Assembly: GCF_001280065.1 (NCBI RefSeq)
Contig: NZ_LGEA01000092.1
Location: forward strand, 62,001 to 126,000
Length of the DNA stretch: 64,000 nucleotides
Direction of reading: 5' to 3'
Origin: Streptomyces sp. NRRL B-1140
GTDB taxonomy: Bacteria > Actinomycetota > Actinomycetes > Streptomycetales > Streptomycetaceae
Below, piece by piece: positions 48,311 to 55,756 of the stretch. Numbering within the stretch: the stretch's first letter is position 1; each line of letters opens with the position of its first letter. The notes beneath the pieces are model-generated. The model was given only the letters and a program-made list of their open reading frames with translations, made no database searches and was not told the DNA's origin. Made by a program: the position numbers and the translations under genes.

Positions 48311-48742
48311 GTGAGCACCGAACGTCCGCACTCCGTGAGCGTCGCCGGAGTCATCGTCGACGACCAGGACCGCGCCCTCTTGATCAAGCGCCGCGACAAC
48401 GGCCACTGGGAACCCCCGGGCGGCATCCTCGAACGCGAGGAGACCATCCCCGAGGCCCTTCAGCGTGAAGTTCTCGAAGAGACCGGCATCAAGATCGCGC
48501 TTCCCGCGACGCTGACCGGGATCTACAAGAACATGAAGGGCTTGATCGTCTCCATGGTCTTCCGCTGCGAGGCCGCCGACGGCACGCCCACCACCGGGGA
48601 CGAGACCCGCGCACTGCGCTGGGCCACCCGCGAAGAGGTCATCGAACTCGCCGACGAGGCATACGCGATCCGCGTCCTGGACGCATTGGACGCTGTAGCC
48701 CCGCCGGCCATCCGCGCCCACGACGGCGTGAAACTCGTCTAG
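48311..48742 (+). CDS. pif: NUDIX hydrolase, Pif-like (plasmid immunity) protein
   Basis: A 143-residue NUDIX protein with a full Nudix box (GGILEREETIPEALQREVLEETGI, cited by parts GGILEREET and REVLEETGI). In pSAM2 the NUDIX protein Pif prevents redundant transfer into cells that already carry the element; the same place beside the GntR regulator suggests the same role here. GTG 48311 is chosen, with AGAGGA just upstream. Confidence 0.87.
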   Translation: MSTERPHSVSVAGVIVDDQDRALLIKRRDNGHWEPPGGILEREETIPEALQREVLEETGIKIALPATLTGIYKNMKGLIVSMVFRCEAADGTPTTGDETRALRWATREEVIELADEAYAIRVLDALDAVAPPAIRAHDGVKLV

Positions 48743-48783
48743 CCCGAACCCGCTGCACATGGCGGCCTACCAGCACGAAGGAA

Positions 48784-48800
48784 CTTGTATGCACGAGTAT
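48784..48800. promoter_or_regulatory. Variant operator over the start of the GHKL ATPase gene
   Basis: CTTGTATGCACGAGTAT matches the minus-strand reading of operator 1 (CTTGTATAGACGAGTA) at 14 of 16 positions. It overlaps the start codon of the next gene, so binding would block translation start or transcription. Confidence 0.5.
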
Positions 48801-49214
48801 ACGAGCACCGCCCGGGTCTGGGGACTCACATGCCCAGGATTTCCGGAAGAGGTGAGCCGGGCCCGCCGCTGGACGCGGGACATCCTGCGCGGATCTCCCC
48901 TGGCCGACGACGCAGAACTGATCGTGAGCGAGCTGAGCGCGAACGCGATCCTCCACACGGCGAGCGGCGGGCTCGGCAGCTTCCACCTGGCCCTCGCGGT
49001 CTCCGCCAAGGTGGTCGCCCTGTCGGTCACCGACGAGGGAGGAACGGGCACCGCCCCCAAGGTCGAGCAGCCCAGCGAGGACGCGGTACACGGCCGCGGC
49101 TTGGGCATGGTCAGCGTCATCGCACACCGGGTCGTCGTCCACGGCAGCCACAGCGGCTACACCGTCACCGCCGAACTTTTCACGGACACCCAGCCGGGAG
49201 GACACCCGTGCTGA
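48789..49214 (+). CDS. RsbW-like GHKL ATP-binding protein
   Basis: A 141-residue HATPase_c protein of the anti-sigma kinase type. The N box is ELSANAILHTASG, G1 is DEGGTG and G2 is GRGLGMV. ATG 48789 is preferred to 48759 since AAGGA lies 6 bases before it. Such small kinases in Streptomyces bind STAS proteins or sigma factors; here a role in linking the element to host state is a guess. It is coupled to the following gene. Confidence 0.83.
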   Translation: MHEYTSTARVWGLTCPGFPEEVSRARRWTRDILRGSPLADDAELIVSELSANAILHTASGGLGSFHLALAVSAKVVALSVTDEGGTGTAPKVEQPSEDAVHGRGLGMVSVIAHRVVVHGSHSGYTVTAELFTDTQPGGHPC

Positions 49215-49594
49215 TGGACAAGCCCCAGCGGGGCTTCTGGTGCGAGTGCTGGACCCAAGACGTCAACGACAAGACGGGGTCGCCGGCTCTCCGGGCATCC
49301 TTCGACGCCTACTCGGCACCGCAGGCTGACAGGTGGGTAGCGGTCGCCTTACGCACCATCTCACCAGCACTCGACCCGGACGCCTCCGACGAGGCCTGGG
49401 CCTGGCTCTATAACGGCCGCATCGACACACGACGAGCCCTCTTGCGCATGGAACCCTGCACGGTCTCTGTAACCCACGCCCGCACCTGCATCACATGGAC
49501 GATCCGACCAGTGGTCTTCCTACCGTTGCTCCACCGCCAAGGTGCCGAACTCCCAGCCTGCGCGTACGACTTCAATCCCCGCGCCACAGACTGA
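49208..49594 (+). CDS. Hypothetical AICE protein (128 aa)
   Basis: A 128-residue soluble protein that I do not recognise. It has several Trp and Cys (GFWCECWTQD, WAWLYNGRIDTRR) and a C-terminal ELPACAYDFNP. The GTG at 49208 follows GGGAGGACACCC; ATG 49214 is an alternative. It overlaps the end of the ATPase gene, so the two work together or are at least made together. Confidence 0.6.
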   Translation: MLMDKPQRGFWCECWTQDVNDKTGSPALRASFDAYSAPQADRWVAVALRTISPALDPDASDEAWAWLYNGRIDTRRALLRMEPCTVSVTHARTCITWTIRPVVFLPLLHRQGAELPACAYDFNPRATD

Positions 49595-49620
49595 GTTACA
49601 ACTTTCTCTACTAGTTCAAG

Positions 49621-49639
49621 GCCCGCGCACCGCGCGGGC
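49621..49639 (+). terminator. Hairpin after the 128-aa gene
   Basis: An 8-bp perfect stem GCCCGCGC/GCGCGGGC with a 3-base loop, 27 bases after the stop codon. Confidence 0.6.
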
Positions 49640-49702
49640 GCGCGCCGCCGGGTAGGGCCGCCGCCCTGTCTTCGCCAGCGGCGGCCCTACCCGGCGGCGC
49701 GC
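49640..49702. repeat. 24-bp perfect inverted repeat
   Basis: Arms 49640-49663 (beginning GCGCGCCGCCGGGTAGGGCC) and 49679-49702 are exact complements around a 15-base loop. It directly abuts the smaller hairpin. It is far longer than needed for termination and could be an origin or transfer site of the element. Confidence 0.85.
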
Positions 49703-49767
49703 TGCGTGCAGCGAGCAAGGCGAAAAACGATCTCCCGCGTGCGAATCGGTCGCGCCAGGATGGCTCT

Positions 49768-50184
49768 ATGGGGGAATCCATCGTGCGTACAGCGTTCCGT
49801 CTAACGTTTACCGACTATCGCCAAGACCCGACTGACAGCGATGTCCTTCGACGAGCAGTCACTGTCCGGGCCGACCGAATCACGTTCGATGACGGCCACC
49901 TGCACCTCTGGCTCGCCGGCACCCACGCCGGAGAGTTCCCGGTGGACATCATCGAGTCCATCTGCCCTCAGGACGAAGCCGGTAGGAGTCGGGAGTCGCT
50001 GGAAGAGCTGCGTGCTCGCTATCCGCAGATGGGCAATCCTTGGTCACCCGAAGACGATGCTCGGCTCCTTACGCTGTACCAGCAGGGGGAGCGTGACTTC
50101 AGCACTCTCGGGAAGCAGTTCGGCCGAAAGCCCAGCGCTATCCGATCGCGACTGGCCAAGCTCAGCCTAGAGCGTCTGGTCTGA
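49768..50184 (+). CDS. SANT/Myb-like DNA-binding protein
   Basis: A 138-residue protein. The C-terminal part is a SANT/Myb-type helix bundle (PWSPEDDARLLTLYQQGERD and FGRKPSAIRSRLAKLSLERL), a form often found in proteins linked to nucleases and helicases. The N-terminal 80 residues are beta-rich (RADRITFDDGHLHLWLAG) and unknown. A GTG at 49783 with GGGGGA upstream is an alternative start. It is convergent with the methyltransferase gene. Confidence 0.7.
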   Translation: MGESIVRTAFRLTFTDYRQDPTDSDVLRRAVTVRADRITFDDGHLHLWLAGTHAGEFPVDIIESICPQDEAGRSRESLEELRARYPQMGNPWSPEDDARLLTLYQQGERDFSTLGKQFGRKPSAIRSRLAKLSLERLV

Positions 50185-50244
50185 CGGGCCCGAGGACCAA
50201 ACGTCTGTGGCTGGGGCGGCCGGCTCCACGGCTTTAGGCAGCCA

Positions 50245-50356
50245 CTTTGGCGCGAGCCTCGAAGATCATGGCCCAAAATCGGGCACTACCGGGCAGGCTC
50301 ACAAACCTGCCCGATCCGCGGGCGAGCGTAATGGGCCATGATCACTCGCGCCAAAG
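50245..50356. repeat. 112-bp composite inverted repeat between convergent genes
   Basis: Nested perfect pairs: CTTTGGCGCGAG (50245-50256) with CTCGCGCCAAAG (50345-50356), GATCATGGCCC (50264-50274) with GGGCCATGATC (50333-50343), and CGGGCAGG (50290-50297) with CCTGCCCG (50306-50313). It lies between two convergent stop codons and marks the passage from AICE backbone to cargo. Confidence 0.8.
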
Positions 50357-50405
50357 CAGCTCCAGCCCAAAGCCGCTCCACCGTCCGCTATGCCATTGCG
50401 TGCGC

Positions 50406-51602
50406 TCACGTGGGCATGAGCGCCTTCTCAAACTTGAGAATTGTTTCCGTGCGCATGCGTCGATTCAAACTACCTTCGGCCGCCTTTGGCGGCGGAAGAT
50501 AACGCCGATTCTCCGGCAACTCCCGCTCTCTGCGGCCCACAAGGGTGAGGCCAGACATCTCTGCCGCGGCTACGCAGGCCTCGTCATTCCGCATAAAATT
50601 ACCGCTCATTGAGCAATTGCCGATCACGGTAACAGCCTGACCACCTACACGAAGGCACCGCGCCTGCTCTTTGTACAGCACCAACAGATCGGCGAGATAG
50701 CGGTCAACCATCTTTTGCTGTCGCGGCTTGAGTTTATCAACTTCGCCAATAGCTCTTCTCATTCGGCTAACCTTGGGATCCTCACCCTCCAACACCAGGC
50801 CTCGCTCCGTGCCAATGGAAGTGCCCCGAGTCTCGCGAAGTTCGCCAATCCGATGCCCCATCCACACGAGAGCCATGCGGTGCCCGCGTAGATAGTCAAT
50901 AGCGTTCAGATAAGGTGGCGAGGTGATAACAAAGTCCACAGAACCATCTGTCACTGCGAGTTTCCTCGCGTCACCCAGCTCAACGTCCACGGCCCCCCTC
51001 ACGTTACGCGCGGAAAGGATCCGTCCAACTTTCGCCGCAGCCCGAGAAAACTCGGCGAATACGTCGAAATCGTTTGTGCTGCCAACCCTATGCGGACGAC
51101 TATGGCTGACATCCCTCGCTAGTGAGGCGCCTCGATCTTTTGTAATAATCAGCCGGCTGAAAGTGACCCAGAGCGCATTCTTTATGGGCCCTTCCGCGAG
51201 TTTTTCGATAGCAGCAGCAAGCCTTCTCAGTGCTCCCCGCTGCGGTTCAGCGAACCAGAACTCTACGAATTTCCGTGTTTCTGCATCCTCGTCCAAGACT
51301 GGCAAAGCCGGCGCTTTAGTGAACGCCTTCGCAGCAACAACAAGGCGGTCAGCGGCTGCCGCATACTCAAGCGGATCGATCAGGGCAGTGTTAACGGAAG
51401 AGATTTTTACAGCCAGTGGATCAACATCGAATCCGATCCCTCTGCAACCGGCCTCAGAGGCAACCCTCAGTGTCGTGCCAGACCCCACCATAGGGTCCAG
51501 AACCACGCTGCCAGGCGGCAAAGTCCTGCACTCGTCGAGAGCAATCTCAGGCGCCATGCGAGCCGGGAACGGATGGACGGCATGTCCTCGAACACCAGTC
51601 AC
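50406..51602 (-). CDS. DNA methyltransferase of the N4/N6-amino group type
   Basis: A 398-residue SAM-dependent methyltransferase. N-terminal HPFPARMAPEIA is followed by the SAM motif DPMVGSGTT (36-44) with acidic FDVDPLA, and the catalytic motif TSPPYLNAIDYL (227-231 for TSPPY). SPPY is typical of N4-cytosine enzymes but occurs in N6-adenine ones too. The ~180 residues between motifs I and IV hold a variable region that may recognise DNA. It starts at GTG 15 bases after the GHKL-nuclease stop, in one operon with it. GC content is far below the backbone. A role in protecting host DNA from the neighbouring nucleases is inferred. Confidence 0.82.
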   Translation of the reverse strand: MTGVRGHAVHPFPARMAPEIALDECRTLPPGSVVLDPMVGSGTTLRVASEAGCRGIGFDVDPLAVKISSVNTALIDPLEYAAAADRLVVAAKAFTKAPALPVLDEDAETRKFVEFWFAEPQRGALRRLAAAIEKLAEGPIKNALWVTFSRLIITKDRGASLARDVSHSRPHRVGSTNDFDVFAEFSRAAAKVGRILSARNVRGAVDVELGDARKLAVTDGSVDFVITSPPYLNAIDYLRGHRMALVWMGHRIGELRETRGTSIGTERGLVLEGEDPKVSRMRRAIGEVDKLKPRQQKMVDRYLADLLVLYKEQARCLRVGGQAVTVIGNCSMSGNFMRNDEACVAAAEMSGLTLVGRRERELPENRRYLPPPKAAEGSLNRRMRTETILKFEKALMPT

Positions 51603-51617
51603 TTACTTACCCAACTC

Positions 51618-54179
51618 TCAGAGGATGCCCGTCAGATCACTTGTGAGCTCCGTAGGGATCTTCCCAAGTTGCGCAAGAATAGCATCCCTGAGCTTGTCAG
51701 GACGAGCACCCAAGAAGACATTGTCTCCTTGCACACGGACCATGTTGGGCGCAAGGATCGACATGCCGTGGAGTACGGCATATACGTCCTTTTTAGTCGG
51801 GAACTCCTTGTTTCCGCTCTGATCCCGGATCGTTTTGGCGATGACCGGTGTAGTGAGCATGTCCGGCTCATCGAAACCGATCTCATGCAGAGCAGAGAAC
51901 AAGTCGGTGTAGCTGAGGTGTTGAAGGGAAATGACTTCTTGCGTCAGGCCCTCAACAAACTCATGCACCTCGTCTGGGTCATAGAGCGTGAATACGTCCT
52001 TCAGACGTTCCAGGTCCATAGGACCTTTAGTGGCATTAAGCACAACCAGAGTCCCTAGATCGCGCGCACGCATTGGTGTGACTTTATGCTGAGTGCACTC
52101 ACGGGTCAAAGCCCCGCTCTCGAACTCGGGCCCTACAACCAGGGTGAAGTCAGCCGCGTGATCGTCGCGGTGTCGAACTAGCCCCGCTACTCCGACGTTT
52201 CCAGTCTTAACCTTCCTGTTTATCGATGACTTGGCGTCATAAGTGACAGCGTACGAGGCCCTCTTTGTGGCACCCTTCTTCGTGATCGGTGCTCGCGCCA
52301 CACCCTCGGGATTGTTCGATCCACCTAGACGCTCGACGACAAACCCAAGACTTTCAAGAGCGTCCCCGAGGATTTGCTCCAAAGCCTTATCGTTCGAATG
52401 AACCGCGGCTTCCTCAAGGAGCTCAGCGATCTGAGCTCCGCTACGCCGGCGAAGCCTCGCGACCAGCCTATACAACTGGTCTCGATGCAGGTCGACTTGA
52501 CCGAGCGTTGCTTCATCCACGCCCATTTGGATCATGTAAGCACGGCTGAGGAGTTCGACGACTGAACTATCTCGCAACAGTAGGCGCAGCTCGTGCGTGG
52601 AAGCGTACTCGCGAGCGAACGGATGATTCTCGTTGATGATGATGCGTCGCGTAGAAATATCGTAGACCACGAGGTGTGCATCACCGTCGAGGGATTCAAA
52701 AGTGACACCGCTGATAACATCAGCCGGCGTCTCAACCGTATCCCACGAGTCGACTTGCTCTTTGGTCGGTTCTTCTTCAGACCCGAGAACAAAACTGGGC
52801 AAGCTCTGACTCTGAAGCCCATCCTCGATGGCCCGCTGCAACGGTTCGAGCGGTACAGTTCCCCACGTCTCCGTCAGCACCTCTCCAGCGTCGGGCCAGG
52901 CAGCTTTTTTGGCCTTGTCGTGGGTTGTGCGGGCCAGGTTAAAGAGTTCCTTCAAGAACGCTTGCGCAATCTCCAGCTCACGACTTTCGAGAACGGCTTC
53001 GCGATTCACTGCAAGGCTCGCGTTAAGCCCGTCCACACGAACAGCGGCGCGGAACTTTGCCCATGCCGAGTGGTTAAGGTTACTCAGACCGAAATAAGGG
53101 TCTTCATAATTGACCACTCGCCCCATGATGTTGACGAAGAACCCGTTTGACGCGCCTTTGGCGTCACTCTTCTTCTTGGAGATGGACTCCTGATAGAGCG
53201 TTACCGTGCCGGTAACTTCTCCGAGTCCCTCGATCATCACGTGGGGATATGGAGTTGAGTGAGTCACGACGGGTATAACCTCGTCCTGCCCAGGCTCGTC
53301 ACCCTTCAAGGTGATGTGCGTGATCTCCGCATTATCACCGATCACCCAGGCCTCAGAAACCGCGGTATCCAACTTAGATGACTTCAACGGTTCATCGTTG
53401 AATACGATGCTAACGTTCCCCCCAAGCGGGAGGCTCGTGCGCAGCATGCGCCGAATACGTCCCTGCTGCATCTCGCGACCCAACGGCTTGAGATCCGTTA
53501 GCAGTGCAAGAGTCCACGTTCCGGAGGGCTCAGGTTTAGGAGGTATGGAACCGCCGAATTCCTGGTACTCGTCCCAGACTTCGGCGTTGTTCAGTGCCTG
53601 CAGTGAACTACGAATTCTGTCTCCGCCGCCCAGGCTTTCGAGGAAGGTTTCGAGGTCTTCCTCGCTAAGGATACGCACGGGAAGCGGAAGAGGTTCGATG
53701 TGCAGTGCCGTTGGGTCGCCACCGATATGCCGATAATCCATGGTGACGGCGCGTATTACCCCGTCAGCAAACTTGCATATATACGTCAACTGATGAGCCA
53801 GGACGTAGGTTGCAAGCTTACCGATGCCGAATTTTCCAATCAGCGGCCTCTCGGATACCCGATGCGCTTTCGTGGAATGAGCCACCGACCAGAGCAGCTT
53901 GAACCCTTCAACGTCCATGGATTCGCCGTTATCCAGGACCCATACGATGGCGTCTTCGGCACTAAGGTCGGGGCTAAAGCCCACGTGAATGGAGGTCGCC
54001 TTCGCATCCCAACTGTTCGAGATCAGCTCTTCGAAGGTCTTGTTGGGCGACTTATACAACTGCTCGCTGAACAGTTGCAGAAACTGCGGGCCGATGGTCA
54101 CACTGACTTCAGCGTCAGGCACCTCCGTGCCAAGTGCCCTTACGTCAATTACCGCAGCGTCGGTCGTCTGACTCCCCAT
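51618..54179 (-). CDS. GHKL (MutL/MORC-like) ATPase fused to a PD-(D/E)XK-like nuclease domain
   Basis: An 853-residue protein. The N-terminal GHKL ATPase has N box FEELISNSWDA (about 49-59), G1 VLDNGESM (about 82-89) and G2 GKFGIGKLA (about 115-123), as in MutL, Hsp90 and MORC. A ribosomal-S5-like transducer region follows to about residue 430. Residues about 606-720 look like a restriction-endonuclease fold: helix DALESLGFVVERL, PEGVAR, strand YAVTYDAKSS with a D-x-K, then DFTLVVGPEF. A final ~120 residues are helical. Prokaryotic GHKL ATPases of this kind in restriction-modification loci were described as MORC relatives (Iyer, Abhiman and Aravind). ATG 54179 is favoured over GTG 54191. Confidence 0.78.
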   Translation of the reverse strand: MGSQTTDAAVIDVRALGTEVPDAEVSVTIGPQFLQLFSEQLYKSPNKTFEELISNSWDAKATSIHVGFSPDLSAEDAIVWVLDNGESMDVEGFKLLWSVAHSTKAHRVSERPLIGKFGIGKLATYVLAHQLTYICKFADGVIRAVTMDYRHIGGDPTALHIEPLPLPVRILSEEDLETFLESLGGGDRIRSSLQALNNAEVWDEYQEFGGSIPPKPEPSGTWTLALLTDLKPLGREMQQGRIRRMLRTSLPLGGNVSIVFNDEPLKSSKLDTAVSEAWVIGDNAEITHITLKGDEPGQDEVIPVVTHSTPYPHVMIEGLGEVTGTVTLYQESISKKKSDAKGASNGFFVNIMGRVVNYEDPYFGLSNLNHSAWAKFRAAVRVDGLNASLAVNREAVLESRELEIAQAFLKELFNLARTTHDKAKKAAWPDAGEVLTETWGTVPLEPLQRAIEDGLQSQSLPSFVLGSEEEPTKEQVDSWDTVETPADVISGVTFESLDGDAHLVVYDISTRRIIINENHPFAREYASTHELRLLLRDSSVVELLSRAYMIQMGVDEATLGQVDLHRDQLYRLVARLRRRSGAQIAELLEEAAVHSNDKALEQILGDALESLGFVVERLGGSNNPEGVARAPITKKGATKRASYAVTYDAKSSINRKVKTGNVGVAGLVRHRDDHAADFTLVVGPEFESGALTRECTQHKVTPMRARDLGTLVVLNATKGPMDLERLKDVFTLYDPDEVHEFVEGLTQEVISLQHLSYTDLFSALHEIGFDEPDMLTTPVIAKTIRDQSGNKEFPTKKDVYAVLHGMSILAPNMVRVQGDNVFLGARPDKLRDAILAQLGKIPTELTSDLTGIL

Positions 54180-54312
54180 ACCCGCCCCCACTTCACAGCA
54201 CGGCCTGCGTGACTGCTGACCGTCTCCCCCTCGTCACGGACTGCTGCGGATCTTACCAACGGCATGGCGCCCTGCCCAGGCCTGCGAGTTGGGTGCCGGC
54301 GCGTCAGGGACG

Positions 54313-54587
54313 TTACAACAAGGCTGTCGCCGCGATCTTATGACGAACAGTCACCTGGCAGGCTGGCTGCCTGCGAGGACTGGTCCAGCGCCCGCGGGAC
54401 CCAAGCCCGTCCGGGGCCAGCCGGTGAGGCTCGGTCGCTCGATCAAGCGGCGGTGCGCGGCCGCTCCCGACAGCCTGAACGATGCAGACAGCAACTGCTG
54501 CCGCGTCACGATGCACAAAATCGCAGCCAACACCTGCCGGTCACGGTGCCAACGCCAGCCATCCCCTGAGGTCGGGTTACGCGGCAA
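54313..54587 (-). pseudogene. Decayed IS5-family transposase fragment
   Basis: Two overlapping frames give pieces of an IS5-type transposase N-terminus: HRDRQVLAAILCIVT, then SASFRLSGAAAHRRLIE, then after a frameshift PHRLAPDGLGSRG. These follow the usual order of such transposases. No catalytic DDE part remains. It fills the 410-base gap between the GHKL-nuclease and HNH genes, the rest of which (54192-54312) shows nothing. Confidence 0.55.
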
Positions 54588-54590
54588 TCC

Positions 54591-55604
54591 TCAGAGGGGC
54601 TCCACCGTTACCTCGTTTAGTTCTGATAGCTGTCGCTCATACTCGGCAGCAACTTTGGGGGAGTTACACGCGGCGCGAAATGTCCGATTTTGGTCCCATT
54701 CGGTGAGGAGCCGGTTTCCCTTGCTGGCATTGCACTTGCGGCACGCGGGGACCAGGTTTGAAGGGTGCTCCCATCCACCATGGCTCGCCAGTGGACGAAC
54801 GTGATCGACTTCAGTTGCCAACTCGCCGCAGTAGACGCACGACCCCTCGTTCCGGATCCGCTCATACTCTGCCGCTGAAAGCGGCCCAGCCACCTGAGCT
54901 GCCAGCTTTCGGGCGCGGTAGGCATTGCAGCTCGCCCGCGATAGAGCCGCACGCACGTCAGCTGGTAGTTGTCGCCACCAACAGGGACCGCACCGGGTGG
55001 TCCGGCCCCAGAAGAACTCCCCACAGTCGGGACACTCGCGGTCCGACTTGCGGCAGTCGTTACAGAGCCTGCGATCACCCCAAAAGACCGTATCGCAGTC
55101 CTGCGTGCCACATTCGCGCTCGATTGTCCGGCAGCCCAAACACAGGCGGGTGGTACCGCGATAGACGTTCTTGCAACCTTCGGTCGCGCACTCTCGATTG
55201 ACAGAGCGGTGGTCCCAGCAGCGGGACTGAGTGCCACGATACGTTTGGGTGCATCCCTTCGCCACGCACTGCCGATCGGTCGTCAGGCATGAGCGGCAAT
55301 GCAGAGCGTTGCCACGATAGACGCTCGTGCAATCATCTGTGAGGCACTCGCGCCATGTGGCCCTGCACCGACTGCAGAAGCGATTACCTGCCCGGAAACG
55401 GTGTTGGCACCCCTCCGCAGCGCACTCCCGTTCCGGATAGCGATGCTCTGAGCAGAAGCGGCTCCCCGCAGACCAGAAATCCTTGCCGCAGTCGGGGGCT
55501 GCGCACTCTTTCCACTTCGCCCGATGCCTAGTACAGAAGCGGTTGGTGGCCTTGTAACTCCGATCGCACGACGGCTCCGCACAGACTCGTTCTCTCGGCG
55601 CCAT
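54591..55604 (-). CDS. HNH endonuclease with eight tandem 26-residue zinc-binding modules
   Basis: A 337-residue protein. Residues 8-208 are eight modules with a period of 26 residues, each C-x4-C-x10/11-C-x2-[C/H]: Cys starts at 8, 34, 61, 87, 113, 139, 165 and 191 (the last shortened to C-x2-C). Between pairs is an aromatic/Arg-rich loop such as NVYRGTTRLC. Residues 254-300 are an HNH nuclease: CVYCGELATEVDHVRPL, then NLVPACRKCNASKGN, with the catalytic His at 268. The array could read DNA or RNA. ATG start at 55604. It is the last gene before attR. Confidence 0.85.
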   Translation of the reverse strand: MAPRERVCAEPSCDRSYKATNRFCTRHRAKWKECAAPDCGKDFWSAGSRFCSEHRYPERECAAEGCQHRFRAGNRFCSRCRATWRECLTDDCTSVYRGNALHCRSCLTTDRQCVAKGCTQTYRGTQSRCWDHRSVNRECATEGCKNVYRGTTRLCLGCRTIERECGTQDCDTVFWGDRRLCNDCRKSDRECPDCGEFFWGRTTRCGPCWWRQLPADVRAALSRASCNAYRARKLAAQVAGPLSAAEYERIRNEGSCVYCGELATEVDHVRPLASHGGWEHPSNLVPACRKCNASKGNRLLTEWDQNRTFRAACNSPKVAAEYERQLSELNEVTVEPL

Positions 55605-55756
55605 GCCCCTCCCTGGCCGTTCGGTCGCTCGGCTGGAGCGTAGCCGTGGGGTACGACAATGGCGTGGTCAGGCTTGCTCGTGGACTACCTGTGGACGGAT
55701 CCTGCCCGACCGCAGGAGCACGAAGCGCCTACCAGCAGCTTCGTCAGACCATGAAG

